From Melghirimyces algeriensis (GTDB lineage: Bacteria > Bacillota > Bacilli > Thermoactinomycetales > DSM-45169): a stretch of 64,000 bases of DNA. The stretch covers positions 310,001 to 374,000 of the forward strand of contig NZ_FXTI01000002.1 of the NCBI RefSeq assembly GCF_900182565.1, in the 5' to 3' direction. A model generated the notes under the pieces. That model was given only the letters and a program-made list of their open reading frames with translations. It was not told the DNA's origin and did no database searches. A program made the position numbers and the translations under genes. Of this stretch, positions 42,817 through 51,948 are shown in pieces (the stretch's first letter is position 1; every line of letters starts with the position of its first letter).

Positions 42817-43947
42817 TCATTGTCTGCAAGCAACATTGCAAATCCGCTCCGGTGAAAAAGGTGCTAAGAGCGGTACAGATTTCCCTGTGACAAGTTCTGC
42901 CATTTTCTGTCCCGTGACAGCACTTAATAAAATCCCATTGCGAAAATGTCCACCTGCAACAAATAAACGATTAAATCCGGGCACAGAACCCAAATAGGGA
43001 AGTCCATCCAACGTTTTCGGGCGGATTCCCGACCAAGAATGCAGATATTCCGCTTGTTTCAGGTTTGGCACCAACCGGCAAGCTTCTTGAATCAGGTTTT
43101 GAATGGCACCTGCTGACACTCCCGGAGAAGTATCTCGCTCAATTTCTGTCGCACCGACAATAATTTGTCCGTCAGCCTTTGGAACCAGGTAGCACCGTTT
43201 TCCAAACAATGTCCGCTGCATCAACCTTCTCTGAGGAACAAGGGACAAGGATTCCCCTTTCACTGGCACAATGGGAAGGTTTACCCCCAATTGGTCAGCC
43301 AGGGAACCCATCCAAGCGCCTGCGGTTAAAATTACCGTTTCCGGTTCAAACACTCCTGCCGAAGTGTTTAGTTTGACGATTGATCCTTTATGACACTCTA
43401 TTCCCTGTACATTCACCCCCTCCAAAAATTCGGCTCCCATCAGACGCGCAGCTGTTGCATAAGCCTGTACCAAGCGCGGAGCGGAAACCTGACCATCTTC
43501 CGGTATATACAGGGCTCCTTCCAATGACTTTGCGAGAAACGGTTCATTGATTTCTATCTCTTCTCTTTCCCACCATTCCACGGCTTCCCCTTGCTTCCGT
43601 TGCCATTTTGCACGTTTTTTCAGCTCTTCTGCTTCCACAGAATCAACCGCCAGCCGTAAGAGTCCCGATCCATCCCATTCGATATCCAGTCCCGTCTTTT
43701 CTTTCAGCTCCTGAGACAAAACGGGAAACATCTTTCGACTTTTTAAGCACAGTTCCACCATGGGACCGGGAAATTCACTTTCGACCTGCGCCCCCAACAT
43801 ACCCGCTGCTGCTGAAGAAGCCTCTTTTCCGACACGTCCTTTTTCAAGCAGGGTCACTTGCACCTTTTTTTTCGAAAGGTAGTAGGCAATCGATAAACCA
43901 ATGACACCTCCACCGACAATCAGTACATCCGGTTTATTTGATATCAT
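42817..43947 (-). CDS. thiO: Glycine oxidase ThiO
   Basis: An FAD-dependent amine oxidase of 376 residues that makes dehydroglycine for ThiG. The dinucleotide motif VLIVGGGVIGLSIAYYL (about 8-24) and a C-terminal GGHFRNGILLSAVTG are typical. ATG 43947 overlaps the tenI stop as ATGA. Use of ThiO rather than ThiH marks an aerobic route to the thiazole. Confidence 0.94.
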   Translation of the reverse strand: MISNKPDVLIVGGGVIGLSIAYYLSKKKVQVTLLEKGRVGKEASSAAAGMLGAQVESEFPGPMVELCLKSRKMFPVLSQELKEKTGLDIEWDGSGLLRLAVDSVEAEELKKRAKWQRKQGEAVEWWEREEIEINEPFLAKSLEGALYIPEDGQVSAPRLVQAYATAARLMGAEFLEGVNVQGIECHKGSIVKLNTSAGVFEPETVILTAGAWMGSLADQLGVNLPIVPVKGESLSLVPQRRLMQRTLFGKRCYLVPKADGQIIVGATEIERDTSPGVSAGAIQNLIQEACRLVPNLKQAEYLHSWSGIRPKTLDGLPYLGSVPGFNRLFVAGGHFRNGILLSAVTGQKMAELVTGKSVPLLAPFSPERICNVACRQ

Positions 43948-44561
43948 TGAACCGTCTCCTCTCTCCAAGAGGAAAGCTTCTCTCTCATCCTCTTGGCCGC
44001 ATCTCGTGGATCGGATGTATCAGCAATAGCTGAGATAACTGCCACACCAGCACATCCTGTTTTAGACAAGAGGGACATCTGGTCCCTTGAAACCCCACCA
44101 ATTGCAACAACAGGAATCTTGACCCCGTTGACCACCTTTTGCAGTGCGTTCAAACCCAGTGGGGTTAATCCAGGTTTGGATTTACTTTTAAAGATATGTC
44201 CGAAAAACAAATAATCCGCACCTTCTTTTTCTTTACCGATCGCTGATTGCAGAGAATGAACAGAACATCCAATCCTGATCCCCCTGCTTTTCAGCTGCAA
44301 CGGTACCGAATCTCCTTCCGGCACATGTATTCCACCGCATCCCAGTACCTCCGCAACTTCCCGGTCGCTGTTGATTACCAATTGGCTGGGTTCCACCCCT
44401 GCCGCTTCAATTAACTCCTTTCCCCACTGAACCAGCATTTTTGAGGACAGGTCCTTTTTACGCAGATGAATCCAATCAACAAAAGGTTGAATCATTTGAC
44501 ATTGCCGAACCAAATCGGAGAGTGACTGATCCGGTCTACTGATAAAGTGAAGCTCCCCCAT
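43944..44561 (-). CDS. tenI: Thiazole tautomerase TenI (ThiE-like fold)
   Basis: A TIM barrel of 205 residues of the ThiE/TenI group. It has HLRKKDLSS near 39, INSDREVAEVLGCGGIHVPEGD, IGCSVHSL, and YLFFGHIFKSKSKPGLTPLGL followed by PVVAIGGV. TenI aromatises the thiazole product of ThiG. The HIFKSKSKPG and CSVHS segments agree with TenI as well as ThiE; position first in a thiOSG operon favours TenI. ATG 44561 follows GGGGTGG. Confidence 0.85.
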   Translation of the reverse strand: MGELHFISRPDQSLSDLVRQCQMIQPFVDWIHLRKKDLSSKMLVQWGKELIEAAGVEPSQLVINSDREVAEVLGCGGIHVPEGDSVPLQLKSRGIRIGCSVHSLQSAIGKEKEGADYLFFGHIFKSKSKPGLTPLGLNALQKVVNGVKIPVVAIGGVSRDQMSLLSKTGCAGVAVISAIADTSDPRDAAKRMREKLSSWREETVQ

Positions 44562-44582
44562 AAAATCCACCCCGCCTCCCAT

Positions 44583-44612
44583 AAAAAAACGGTATCCCAG
44601 CAGGGATACCGT
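44583..44612 (-). terminator. Riboswitch-controlled terminator
   Basis: ACGGTATCCC-TGCT-GGGATACCGT followed by TTTTTTTAT, between the TPP aptamer and tenI; this is the expression platform. Confidence 0.9.
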
Positions 44613-44656
44613 GCGCTCGTTGACCGATGAAAAACATCATCTGCAACGTCGGTCGG

Positions 44657-44750
44657 TCCCCACTTTCTTACGCTGGTATCATCCAGTTCAAGTTCAAAGG
44701 GTTGAGGTCGTAACCTCTCTCAGCACAAAAGTGCACCCCTAGTGGTACCG
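44657..44750 (-). promoter_or_regulatory. TPP riboswitch (THI element)
   Basis: The minus strand reads the conserved core: CACTAGGGGTGC, GCTGAGAGAGG, ACCCTTTGAAC, CTGGATGATACCAGCG and GAAAGTGGGG. When thiamine pyrophosphate binds, the downstream terminator forms and tenI-thiO-thiS-thiG is shut off. Confidence 0.96.
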
Positions 44751-44772
44751 TCAAAGCATTAAGTTTTCGTTT

Positions 44773-44802
44773 AGTGTAGCAATCTTTTGGAATCAACGTC
44801 AA
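44773..44802 (-). promoter_or_regulatory. Promoter of the thiazole operon
   Basis: TTGACG-N18-TACACT on the minus strand, just upstream of the TPP aptamer. Confidence 0.75.
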
Positions 44803-44906
44803 CAGAACATGTGAACGGCTATCATTAAAGAATATAACTGCTCACTTCATCTGTATAAAAGCTCACAAATGCCAGTATTTCGCCAGAGGACCCCGTTGAA
44901 ATGTCT

Positions 44907-45206
44907 TCAGTAAAGCTTTGGCTGGGGAACTTCCACTTGGACATCCCCATAAACAGCGAGTTGGCAGGCAAGTCGAAACCCTTTTTCTATCTGTTCATCT
45001 CCCAACCGAAGCGCCTCCCGATCCCCCATTTCGCTCAGGTTCTCTCTTCCTTCCAAGATGCGAACCCGACAGGTTCCACATCGACCTGATGTGCAGTTGA
45101 ATGGGATCATAATGGATCGAGTCGTTGCTTCATAAAGAAGGTTCTCTCCTTCATCACATTGAAACGATTTCTCCTGTGTTCCAATCTTTATGTCCACTTG
45201 TGGCAC
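44907..45206 (-). CDS. 2Fe-2S ferredoxin
   Basis: A protein of 99 residues with plant-type ferredoxin spacing: Cys38, Cys43, Cys46 (CTSGRCGTC) and Cys81 (RLACQ). It transfers electrons in the cytosol, but the partner is not clear. GTG at 45206 follows GGGAGGGTTAGAA; an ATG five codons earlier overlaps the ribosome site. Confidence 0.88.
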   Translation of the reverse strand: MPQVDIKIGTQEKSFQCDEGENLLYEATTRSIMIPFNCTSGRCGTCRVRILEGRENLSEMGDREALRLGDEQIEKGFRLACQLAVYGDVQVEVPQPKLY

Positions 45207-45242
45207 TTCTAACCCTCCCATGAATTTCCTAAAACCTCTTAC

Positions 45243-45725
45243 TCACCAACCAAAAAACACAGCGATATAATGACTCAAAGTAGCAAAAAGAAGTCCAGAA
45301 CAAACGGTTCCCATGGCGATTGAACCAGCCGAAATCCAAAACGGGACACGAAAAAAAGCAGCGGCAAAACAAGCACTGTAAGCTCCGGTCCCTGGAAACG
45401 GGATCGCCACAAACAGAAAAAGACCGACTGCAGCCCCATACTTTCGAATCGAGTCCCCATTTTTTACTGCTCGCTCCTGTACTTTTTCAAAATACTTCCG
45501 GTACCGAGGAGAAATTCGATACAACTGTTTCATCAGAGGTTCAAAAAAATACAGTAGAGGAATGATGGGAAGCAAGTTTCCAATAATGGCCAAATAAAGC
45601 CCCTGGTAATATGGAAGACCAATCAAGGTAGCAAAAGGAATGGCTCCGCGCAATTCGATAAAGGGCAGGCCGGCCAGAAAAAAAACTTGTAGTTGCTTGG
45701 GAAACCAGGCCAACCAATCCATCAT
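45243..45725 (-). CDS. Small multidrug export protein family (COG2426) membrane protein
   Basis: The 160-residue membrane protein has the pattern QVFFLAGLPFIELRGAIPFATLIGLPYYQGLYLAIIGN and PFPGTGAYSACFAAAFFRVP (about 111-130). The family is annotated as small multidrug exporters, but the loops FIELRGAIP and PFPGTGA also resemble DedA-like re-entrant loops, so a lipid-transport relation is possible. It lies between the ferredoxin and DedA genes, all on the minus strand. Confidence 0.8.
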   Translation of the reverse strand: MMDWLAWFPKQLQVFFLAGLPFIELRGAIPFATLIGLPYYQGLYLAIIGNLLPIIPLLYFFEPLMKQLYRISPRYRKYFEKVQERAVKNGDSIRKYGAAVGLFLFVAIPFPGTGAYSACFAAAFFRVPFWISAGSIAMGTVCSGLLFATLSHYIAVFFGW

Positions 45726-45826
45726 GAAGCTTTTCTTCTCCTCTCTTACACCACGGCATTAAGTATATACTCCTAACAAAATATGTGGAAAGGGCGTCAG
45801 ATGTATAGACCCCTGTCAGCCGGGTC

Positions 45827-46441
45827 TTATTTTTTAACTGAGTTATAACGGTTGTGCTGTTGATAGAGATAGCGGATGGTCCCCCCAAAAATAAGCGCAA
45901 CCAGCACCCAAAACATAAAAAAGCCATAATGGTGCATACGCTCAAATACCTTGTTCCAGTGAGCCCCCAAAAGGTAGCCGATCCCCACAAAAGTGGTGCA
46001 CCATACTAGGGACCCAAAGTAGGCATACAACGCAAAGCGTTGAAAAGAAAGGTAAGAGATCCCTGCTATATATGCTGTTACGTGACGTACACCGGGGATG
46101 AAATATCCAAAGAACAGAACCCAGTTTCCATATTTACGAAACAGAAGCTGGGTAAGTCTCAATCGTTTACGGGTAATAAAAAATTTGTTTCCATAACGCT
46201 TCAAAAATGGGTACCCGAAACGTTTGCCTAAATAATAGCTAATCGTAATTCCACAAGCGGAACCACTTAAAGCACTGAAGAATGTATACATTAGATTTAA
46301 CTCTCCCACAGAAGCCAGATAACCGATAAATGTCATCATCACTTCATCTGGAAGAGGAAGACCTACGATTCCCAGTACCAGAAAGAAAAAGATGCCAAAG
46401 TATCCATATTGTAAGAGTAAATCAAGAGCCGTCTGTTCCAT
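45827..46441 (-). CDS. DedA family membrane protein
   Basis: A protein of 204 residues with DedA signatures: VLGIVGLPLPDEVMMTFIGYLA (about 22-43), FGYFIPGVRHVTAYIAGISYLSFQRF (about 119-144) with Arg, and two more helices. Such proteins are linked to lipid carrier flipping and envelope integrity. The ATG has CGGGGTTGA upstream. It is distinct from the YqaA-like copy at 29815. Confidence 0.9.
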   Translation of the reverse strand: MEQTALDLLLQYGYFGIFFFLVLGIVGLPLPDEVMMTFIGYLASVGELNLMYTFFSALSGSACGITISYYLGKRFGYPFLKRYGNKFFITRKRLRLTQLLFRKYGNWVLFFGYFIPGVRHVTAYIAGISYLSFQRFALYAYFGSLVWCTTFVGIGYLLGAHWNKVFERMHHYGFFMFWVLVALIFGGTIRYLYQQHNRYNSVKK

Positions 46442-46595
46442 GGTTCAACCCCGTTTTTTTATCGCTAGACCCTTTATAGAATACCATATCTCTTTTCATT
46501 AAAAAACCAAAGGGAGGAGAACCCCTCCACAATAATCATTATATGGGACAACAGGCGATTTTTAAAACCAAAGATGAAAAATCAACGCAAAAAAA

Positions 46596-46609
46596 CGGCC
46601 TCCTGGCCG
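46596..46609 (-). terminator. Terminator after nuoD
   Basis: CGGCC-AGGA-GGCCG followed by TTTTTTTGCG on the minus strand. Confidence 0.85.
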
Positions 46610-46626
46610 CTCATGCTGAAGGATTT

Positions 46627-47721
46627 TTACGCATCCACATCACCCAATACAATATCAACCGCTCCCAGGATGGCTATTAAATTGGCTACATTCTCTCCTT
46701 TCAATAACCGAGGAAGAATTTGCAAATTACTGAACGAAGGTCGCTTCCAGTGAATACGCCATGGTTTATCTTTTCCTCTGCTAACCAAGTGCACTCCCAG
46801 CTCCCCTCGCGGGTTTTCTACCGCTGAATATACCTCCCCTTCCGGAGGACGGAGCACCCGTGACACTTTCGCCATGATCGGGCCATCCGGTATTCCATTT
46901 ATGGCTTGTTCCACAATTCGTAAAGATTGCAGAATTTCTTCCATTCGAAGAAAGAAGCGATCCCGGCAATCCCCTTCAGTAGCAATGGGAATATCGAAAT
47001 CAAAACGCCTGTAAAGGGAGTAAGGACGATCTTTCCGAAGATCCCGTTTGACACCGGTACATCGAAGGGTAGGACCGGACAATCCGTATTGCACAGCAGT
47101 GCGGGCATCATATTTTCCCACTCCCTTCACCCGTGCCTGGAAAATCTCGTTTCCCCCTACCAAATCCATATATTCATCATACTGGGAACGTAAATAGGGG
47201 ATTAATTCCGATACTTTTTGAAGCCACTTTTCTGTTGCATCCCACTTGACCCCTCCCACCCGCATATAATTGTAAGTCAACCGAGCTCCACACAGTTCAT
47301 TAAATAAATCAACAATCTTTTCCCGGTCCTTAAAGGCATAAAGAAACGGACTCATCGCACCGATATCCAAAAGGTAGGTTCCAAACCATACCAAATGGCT
47401 GGCCACACGGTTTAACTCCGTCACAATCACTCGAAGGTACTCTGCCCGTTCGGGGACTTCAAGCTTCATCAGCCTTTCAACGGCCAAAACCAGAGCATGG
47501 TTATTGTTCATGGCGTTCAGATAATCCATGCGATCCGTATAAGGAATTAACTGCGTATAGGTGAGGTCTTCTGCCAATTTCTCCGTTCCCCGATGAAGGT
47601 AACCGATCACAGGGTTGGCTTCCTGAATGATTTCTCCATCAATATGAAGAACCAGTCGGAATACGCCGTGGGTGCTGGGATGCTGGGGGCCCACGTTTAA
47701 CAGCATCTCTTCCGTTCTCAA
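46627..47721 (-). CDS. nuoD: NADH-quinone oxidoreductase subunit D (NuoD), isolated
   Basis: A protein of 364 residues. The quinone-site residues are visible: His18 in GPQHPSTHGVFRL and Tyr67 in YTDRMDYLNAM. Also present: VIGYLHRGTEKLAE and the closing RPPSFSNLQ... LKGENVANLIAILGAVDIVLGDVDA. NuoD lines the quinone cavity of complex I together with NuoB. No other nuo gene is in the window, and the gene ends in its own terminator, so it is either a second copy or belongs to a dispersed complex. The start is TTG, 7 bases after GAGGGGTGA. Confidence 0.93.
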   Translation of the reverse strand: MRTEEMLLNVGPQHPSTHGVFRLVLHIDGEIIQEANPVIGYLHRGTEKLAEDLTYTQLIPYTDRMDYLNAMNNNHALVLAVERLMKLEVPERAEYLRVIVTELNRVASHLVWFGTYLLDIGAMSPFLYAFKDREKIVDLFNELCGARLTYNYMRVGGVKWDATEKWLQKVSELIPYLRSQYDEYMDLVGGNEIFQARVKGVGKYDARTAVQYGLSGPTLRCTGVKRDLRKDRPYSLYRRFDFDIPIATEGDCRDRFFLRMEEILQSLRIVEQAINGIPDGPIMAKVSRVLRPPEGEVYSAVENPRGELGVHLVSRGKDKPWRIHWKRPSFSNLQILPRLLKGENVANLIAILGAVDIVLGDVDA

Positions 47722-47746
47722 GCTTTCACCCCTCTAACTTTATGTT

Positions 47747-48481
47747 TTATTTTTCTGTGATCGTTTTGACAACCTCAATACCATTTAGTTTCATGTGATA
47801 CAGAAACACCAGATCCATCAGATCCCCATCATGGGCAGGTATTTCCAATTTTTTGGCCACTTCCACCGGAGTATCATATGTTCGGGTATGTTCCGCCGAT
47901 ACCACCACACGTACATCCGCATTCAACTCGTTCGCCAGAAGACGGATCCCCATTGCGTTCTGATAAATACATAAATCCGTACAATCCCCGGTAATCACAA
48001 AAGTGGAAGGACCTTCTTGAAACCGATTCTCCAGAAACTCAAAAAATCGCACTCCTTTTTCGTTTCGGCTGAACAGAGCATTGGTTGCATTCTTTCGAAA
48101 CACTTGAACACCGGACATATTGCGAAAAGGTTTTAAGGCTTCTACCGTTTCCGCCTCCGATGTACCCTTGACGCAATGAGGCGGAAACGAACTGAATTCC
48201 ACGGCATCAGAAGAATGGTCATCCTGGAGAAATACCAGGTTTTCGCCAGACAAACCTTTATCCACCAGAGCTTGAGCCAACTGACGAACAGGTTGGATCA
48301 TTTCTGCCACCCGCTTGGATGAGAGAGGACCTTCTTGACAAAATCCTTTAAGAATATCGACAAAAACCAAATACAATCGATCTGTCCCTTCCGCCTGTTT
48401 CACCAATTCGGAAACGCTTTCACAAGGAAGTGCCGCGATTTGTTCTTCCATATAATTCAGAAAATCATTTCTGTTTTCCAT
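47747..48481 (-). CDS. Nicotinamidase-like isochorismatase-family hydrolase
   Basis: The protein has 244 residues. The Asp-Lys-Cys triad is visible as Asp42 (VDILKGF), Lys130 (VFRKNATNAL) and Cys171 (GDCTDLCIYQNA). The metal-binding type DDHSSDAVEFSSFPPHC (87-103) is that of nicotinamidases, which turn nicotinamide into nicotinate for NAD+ salvage. Isochorismatase activity is less likely because of this metal motif. GGGAGAGAAACAA precedes the ATG. It is 26 bp upstream of nuoD, so co-transcription of NAD salvage and an NADH-dehydrogenase subunit is possible. Confidence 0.85.
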   Translation of the reverse strand: MENRNDFLNYMEEQIAALPCESVSELVKQAEGTDRLYLVFVDILKGFCQEGPLSSKRVAEMIQPVRQLAQALVDKGLSGENLVFLQDDHSSDAVEFSSFPPHCVKGTSEAETVEALKPFRNMSGVQVFRKNATNALFSRNEKGVRFFEFLENRFQEGPSTFVITGDCTDLCIYQNAMGIRLLANELNADVRVVVSAEHTRTYDTPVEVAKKLEIPAHDGDLMDLVFLYHMKLNGIEVVKTITEK

Positions 48482-48630
48482 TTGTTTCTCTCCCTCTTAC
48501 TTTCTCTGCCATTTTTTATCTTACCATGAACGAAAGACTTTCTCAAAGTCGCTTACAAATCCACCCTCCTGAACGATCGACTTTCTGCTGTCGAGCCTTT
48601 TACTGGAACATCCTAAAATCCTCCATAAAA

Positions 48631-48673
48631 AAGCGCTGTTCAATCTTCACACGATGAACACCGAACAACGCTT
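48631..48673 (-). terminator. Terminator after the M42 peptidase gene
   Basis: AAGCGTTGTTC...GAACAGCGCTT (one mismatch, long loop) followed by TTTTTTAT on the minus strand. Confidence 0.7.
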
Positions 48674-48696
48674 GCCTTTGTGATATGATCGCACGA

Positions 48697-49764
48697 TTAT
48701 TCTCCATGGAAGCGAAATGACTCAACGGTGGAGCGATCCAACTTTCTAAGCACCTCTACCAACAGTCGAATGGCCAACTCTACATCTCTTTTGCTGATCA
48801 TGGAAACATGACTGTGGATATACCGGGCGGCTACACCCACCACCAGGGAAGGAACCCCACGGCGATAAAGGTGAAATTTCCCAGCATCTGTTCCTCCTCC
48901 AGTCATCGTTTCCACCTGATAAGGGATCTGTTGCTCTTCCGCTGTCTCAACCACTAGGTTGCGGAACCGTGTATTGGGAATCATGGTGGCATCCAGGAAA
49001 GTGATCAAGGGACCTCCTCCAAGATGAGGCTTATCATCCCGGTTGCCGGTCGGTCCATCCTGTGCAATCCCTACATCCAATGCAAACGCTATATCTGGAT
49101 TTACCGCATAAGGAGTGGTGGAAGCTCCCCGTAAACCTACCTCCTCTTGAACGGTGGCTCCAGCCATCACCGTGTTGGGATGATCTACATTCTTCAGTTG
49201 TTTTAAGACTTCCAAAGCAGCATAACAACCAAAACGGTTATCCAACGCTTTTGCCAGTATGGTATCATGATCCGGAAGTATTTCAAAGGGACAGACCGGT
49301 ATCACCGGGTCACCGACCTTTATCCCCCATTTCTTTACCTGCTCTGCACTTTTAGCCCCTACATCAATATACATTTCCTTCATCGGATAAACTTTGTTCC
49401 GTTCTTCTGCGGTCAGTAAATGGGGAGGCTTGGAACCGATTATTCCCGTAAATTTTCTTTTTTCCGTCATAATGGTTACCCTTTGGGATAATAGAACCTG
49501 GCTCCACCAACCTCCCAAAGGAGTAAAATATAAATAACCGTTTTTATGAATCTGTGTAATCATAAACCCCACTTCATCCATATGGCCTGCCAACAAAATA
49601 CGAGGATGATCGGAAGATCCCTTCTTTTCGGCAAAAATACTGCCTACGTCATCGGTTAGCACAGGTGTCCCTTCCTGCTCCAGTTCCCTTCGCATAATCT
49701 TGCGGATTTCACCCTCATAACCGGGAACACCACCCGCTTCCGTCAGCTCTTGCAACAATTCCAT
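48697..49764 (-). CDS. M42 family metallopeptidase (glutamyl-aminopeptidase type)
   Basis: A co-catalytic metal aminopeptidase of 355 residues. Seen: LAGHMDEVGFMITQI (His60-Asp62 region), LDNRFGCYAALEVL, the base pair in ATVQEEVGLRGA, ALDVGI and VAARYIHSHVSMISKRD. It trims N-terminal residues from peptides in the cytosol as a dodecamer. The gene is single and ends in a terminator. GGAGCGTGAACCTTTC precedes the ATG. It could degrade peptides imported by the OppA-type binding protein encoded here, but that is a guess. Confidence 0.9.
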   Translation of the reverse strand: MELLQELTEAGGVPGYEGEIRKIMRRELEQEGTPVLTDDVGSIFAEKKGSSDHPRILLAGHMDEVGFMITQIHKNGYLYFTPLGGWWSQVLLSQRVTIMTEKRKFTGIIGSKPPHLLTAEERNKVYPMKEMYIDVGAKSAEQVKKWGIKVGDPVIPVCPFEILPDHDTILAKALDNRFGCYAALEVLKQLKNVDHPNTVMAGATVQEEVGLRGASTTPYAVNPDIAFALDVGIAQDGPTGNRDDKPHLGGGPLITFLDATMIPNTRFRNLVVETAEEQQIPYQVETMTGGGTDAGKFHLYRRGVPSLVVGVAARYIHSHVSMISKRDVELAIRLLVEVLRKLDRSTVESFRFHGE

Positions 49765-49916
49765 GAAAGGTTCACGCTCCTTTAGACTTTCTTTTTATTA
49801 TGCTGATCCACTCCTTTTTTTATTTGTTTCCCCGGCACATATTTCTCTTCTTTCCACTCCAAACTATCTGAAGTATGAAATGATGAATCATGATCCTTGA
49901 AAAAGGGGGACAAAAG

Positions 49917-51605
49917 GTGAATCACCAGAGGAAAAAAGGAATGACCCATAAATTGTGGCAGTACGTCCTGGCTCCATATCTTCTTGTTTCCCTTTGCCTC
50001 TTATCCGTTCAATCCCTTATGGGAATCATGAACGTTTCATCGCATGTTGTATACGCAAAAAACGACTCCCCCCATGTGCTGGGGGACTATGCAGGTGAAA
50101 TACGGGAAGCTCGCCCACGAAAAGACGGGATTCGACATGTGGATACACCGAGAATGATCCGGAAACTAAAGAAGCTCGGTATCAATACATACACCTACTT
50201 GGTCTGGCATGCTCCCACTGACTGGGATGATCTCCGCCGGGAATTTCTTCCCGCGGCTAAACATGCCGGAATCAATGTCTTGGTCTATCTTGTCCCTCCC
50301 TCAGAGTCGCGTGTCAATCAGTCTGAACCTTTTGGCACTGACTATGTTGCGTGGTTTCGTGCGATTGGACGTTTATCCCAATCCTATCCAAATCTCAAGG
50401 GTGTCGTGATGGATGACTTTAATCACAACTTGTCATTTTTTTCTCCGGATTATGTAAGAAAAATGCGCAGAGCCGGAAGAGCATTTAATCCAAACCTCAA
50501 GTTTTATCCACAAATTTATTACTCCGCGATACAACCTGATTTATTGCAACGCTACCGCTCGTTATTTGATGGTCTGGTCATGACCTTTCGCGATGGAAGA
50601 TATCGAAATACGCAGCGACTTGACCAAATGGAAAAACAAATTCAAAATGCTTCATCCCTTCTGAAAAAGAATGGGTTGCCTTTGATCTTGATGATCCATG
50701 CAAGCAAACTGTCCGCTACACCTTCCAACCCTTCCGTTTCCTACATCCAAAAAAGTATGGGAATCGGTTTAAAACATCTGAGAAAAGGAACCATCCAGGG
50801 GCTGATCACCTATGCTCTTCAAAAAGAATGGTTTTCTGAACGAAAGGACCGAAGGGCCTATAACGGATTCGGCTATGGTTGTCTGTTTGTTCCACGCACT
50901 CCGTTCCATGCAAAAGGAAAAAGAGGAGAAATCAGACAACAAATTCATTTGAACCCGTCCAGGAAGTATTCTCTTCAATTCCAACACATGAGTGTATATC
51001 CCCGTAACCTAAAAAGCGGTCAATATATCAAGCAAGTACTGATTGATGATCACATTGTATGGGAAGAAGATGTTCAGAGGTCTCAACCGGAAAAATGGAA
51101 AAAAGAACAACTCAATTTAACCCCCTATTTAACAGGTAAAAAGAAAGCCGTTCTGACACTCCGTCTGTTGCAAAAAAACAAGGGGTCTACAAATTCTTGG
51201 CTTTTCATCGGATTTGATCACTTGGAAACAACGGGATTTCAACTGGAGAACACGGATTTTGAAAAGGAATCGGGGTGGGACTATCAGTCTAATCACCCAG
51301 CAATCCTTGGACAAACTCTGATATTTGATCCAAACCGTCGCCTGCGGATTTATCTGATTGCAATGACGATGTTTACGGTGTACCATCTTTACGATGAAGT
51401 GATAAAATACGATCATCCTTCCCTGAATAAGGAGGCAGAAAAGCTGTTTCAGGCAGTGACAGATCAACAGCATCAACATGCCTCCCGTTCTCTTCAATGC
51501 CTGATGAGCCAGCTGGAACAAAAATCATTCAAAAGAAGTGATTCCATACGAAAAATACAGGATTATACCCAAAAACTGGAACGTCTCTTCATGGTTAATC
51601 CATAA
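49917..51605 (+). CDS. Secreted glycoside-hydrolase-like protein of unknown specificity
   Basis: The protein has 562 residues. A hydrophobic signal or anchor lies at about 15-40 (VLAPYLLVSLCLLSVQSLMGIM). A probable TIM barrel follows (about 50-300: KLKKLGINTYTYLVWHAP, HAGINVLVYLVPPSES, NLKGVVMDDFNHN with candidate catalytic Asp-Asp, KFYPQIYYSA, LPLILMIHASK). Next come a beta-rich domain (about 320-450) and a helical tail. It resembles putative glycosidases of the GHL10/DUF4015 sort, but the substrate is unknown. GTG at 49917 has GGGGGA 6 bases upstream; an earlier ATG at 49890 lacks a site. Confidence 0.65.
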   Translation: MNHQRKKGMTHKLWQYVLAPYLLVSLCLLSVQSLMGIMNVSSHVVYAKNDSPHVLGDYAGEIREARPRKDGIRHVDTPRMIRKLKKLGINTYTYLVWHAPTDWDDLRREFLPAAKHAGINVLVYLVPPSESRVNQSEPFGTDYVAWFRAIGRLSQSYPNLKGVVMDDFNHNLSFFSPDYVRKMRRAGRAFNPNLKFYPQIYYSAIQPDLLQRYRSLFDGLVMTFRDGRYRNTQRLDQMEKQIQNASSLLKKNGLPLILMIHASKLSATPSNPSVSYIQKSMGIGLKHLRKGTIQGLITYALQKEWFSERKDRRAYNGFGYGCLFVPRTPFHAKGKRGEIRQQIHLNPSRKYSLQFQHMSVYPRNLKSGQYIKQVLIDDHIVWEEDVQRSQPEKWKKEQLNLTPYLTGKKKAVLTLRLLQKNKGSTNSWLFIGFDHLETTGFQLENTDFEKESGWDYQSNHPAILGQTLIFDPNRRLRIYLIAMTMFTVYHLYDEVIKYDHPSLNKEAEKLFQAVTDQQHQHASRSLQCLMSQLEQKSFKRSDSIRKIQDYTQKLERLFMVNP

Positions 51606-51608
51606 AAA

Positions 51609-51627
51609 AACTCCCATCATGGGAGTT
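51609..51627. terminator. Terminator hairpin
   Basis: AACTCCC-N5-GGGAGTT; the T-run is on the minus strand, so it chiefly ends transcription from the small minus-strand gene. Confidence 0.7.
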
Positions 51628-51706
51628 AATTCATACACGAGGTGAAGGTGTTACTAGAACATCTTTTTCCATTTAAATACTTCTTGTCTCCCTCTCCAAA
51701 ACAAAA

Positions 51707-51772
51707 TTATGACAATACATCAGCCAGAGCACCTAAAAAAACACCGGACAGGTAGGCAAAAATCCACCACAT
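51707..51772 (-). CDS. Very small membrane peptide (21 residues)
   Basis: ATG at 51772 has ACGGAGGGA 7-8 bases upstream. The peptide MWWIFAYLSGVFLGALADVLS is one amphipathic hydrophobic span. A terminator lies 80 bp downstream on the same strand. I recognise no family. The ribosome site is the main support. Confidence 0.45.
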   Translation of the reverse strand: MWWIFAYLSGVFLGALADVLS

Positions 51773-51948
51773 AGAAAGTTCCCTCCGTTGTATACCAAAA
51801 TTATTCTTTATTATTCCGAGAGGAAAGCCACCTTATACTTTTGCAACAAAAGTCCCGGAAGAATAAACTCCGGTAGATTTGATGTCTGATCCAAATGGAC
51901 TTCAACTATTCGGGAACATTCCAGTAAACCCGCCAGTCCGCTATATGA
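51773..51948. other. Non-coding gap between the two small minus-strand genes
   Basis: No supported gene. The stretch probably holds the promoter of the 21-residue peptide. Confidence 0.3.
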
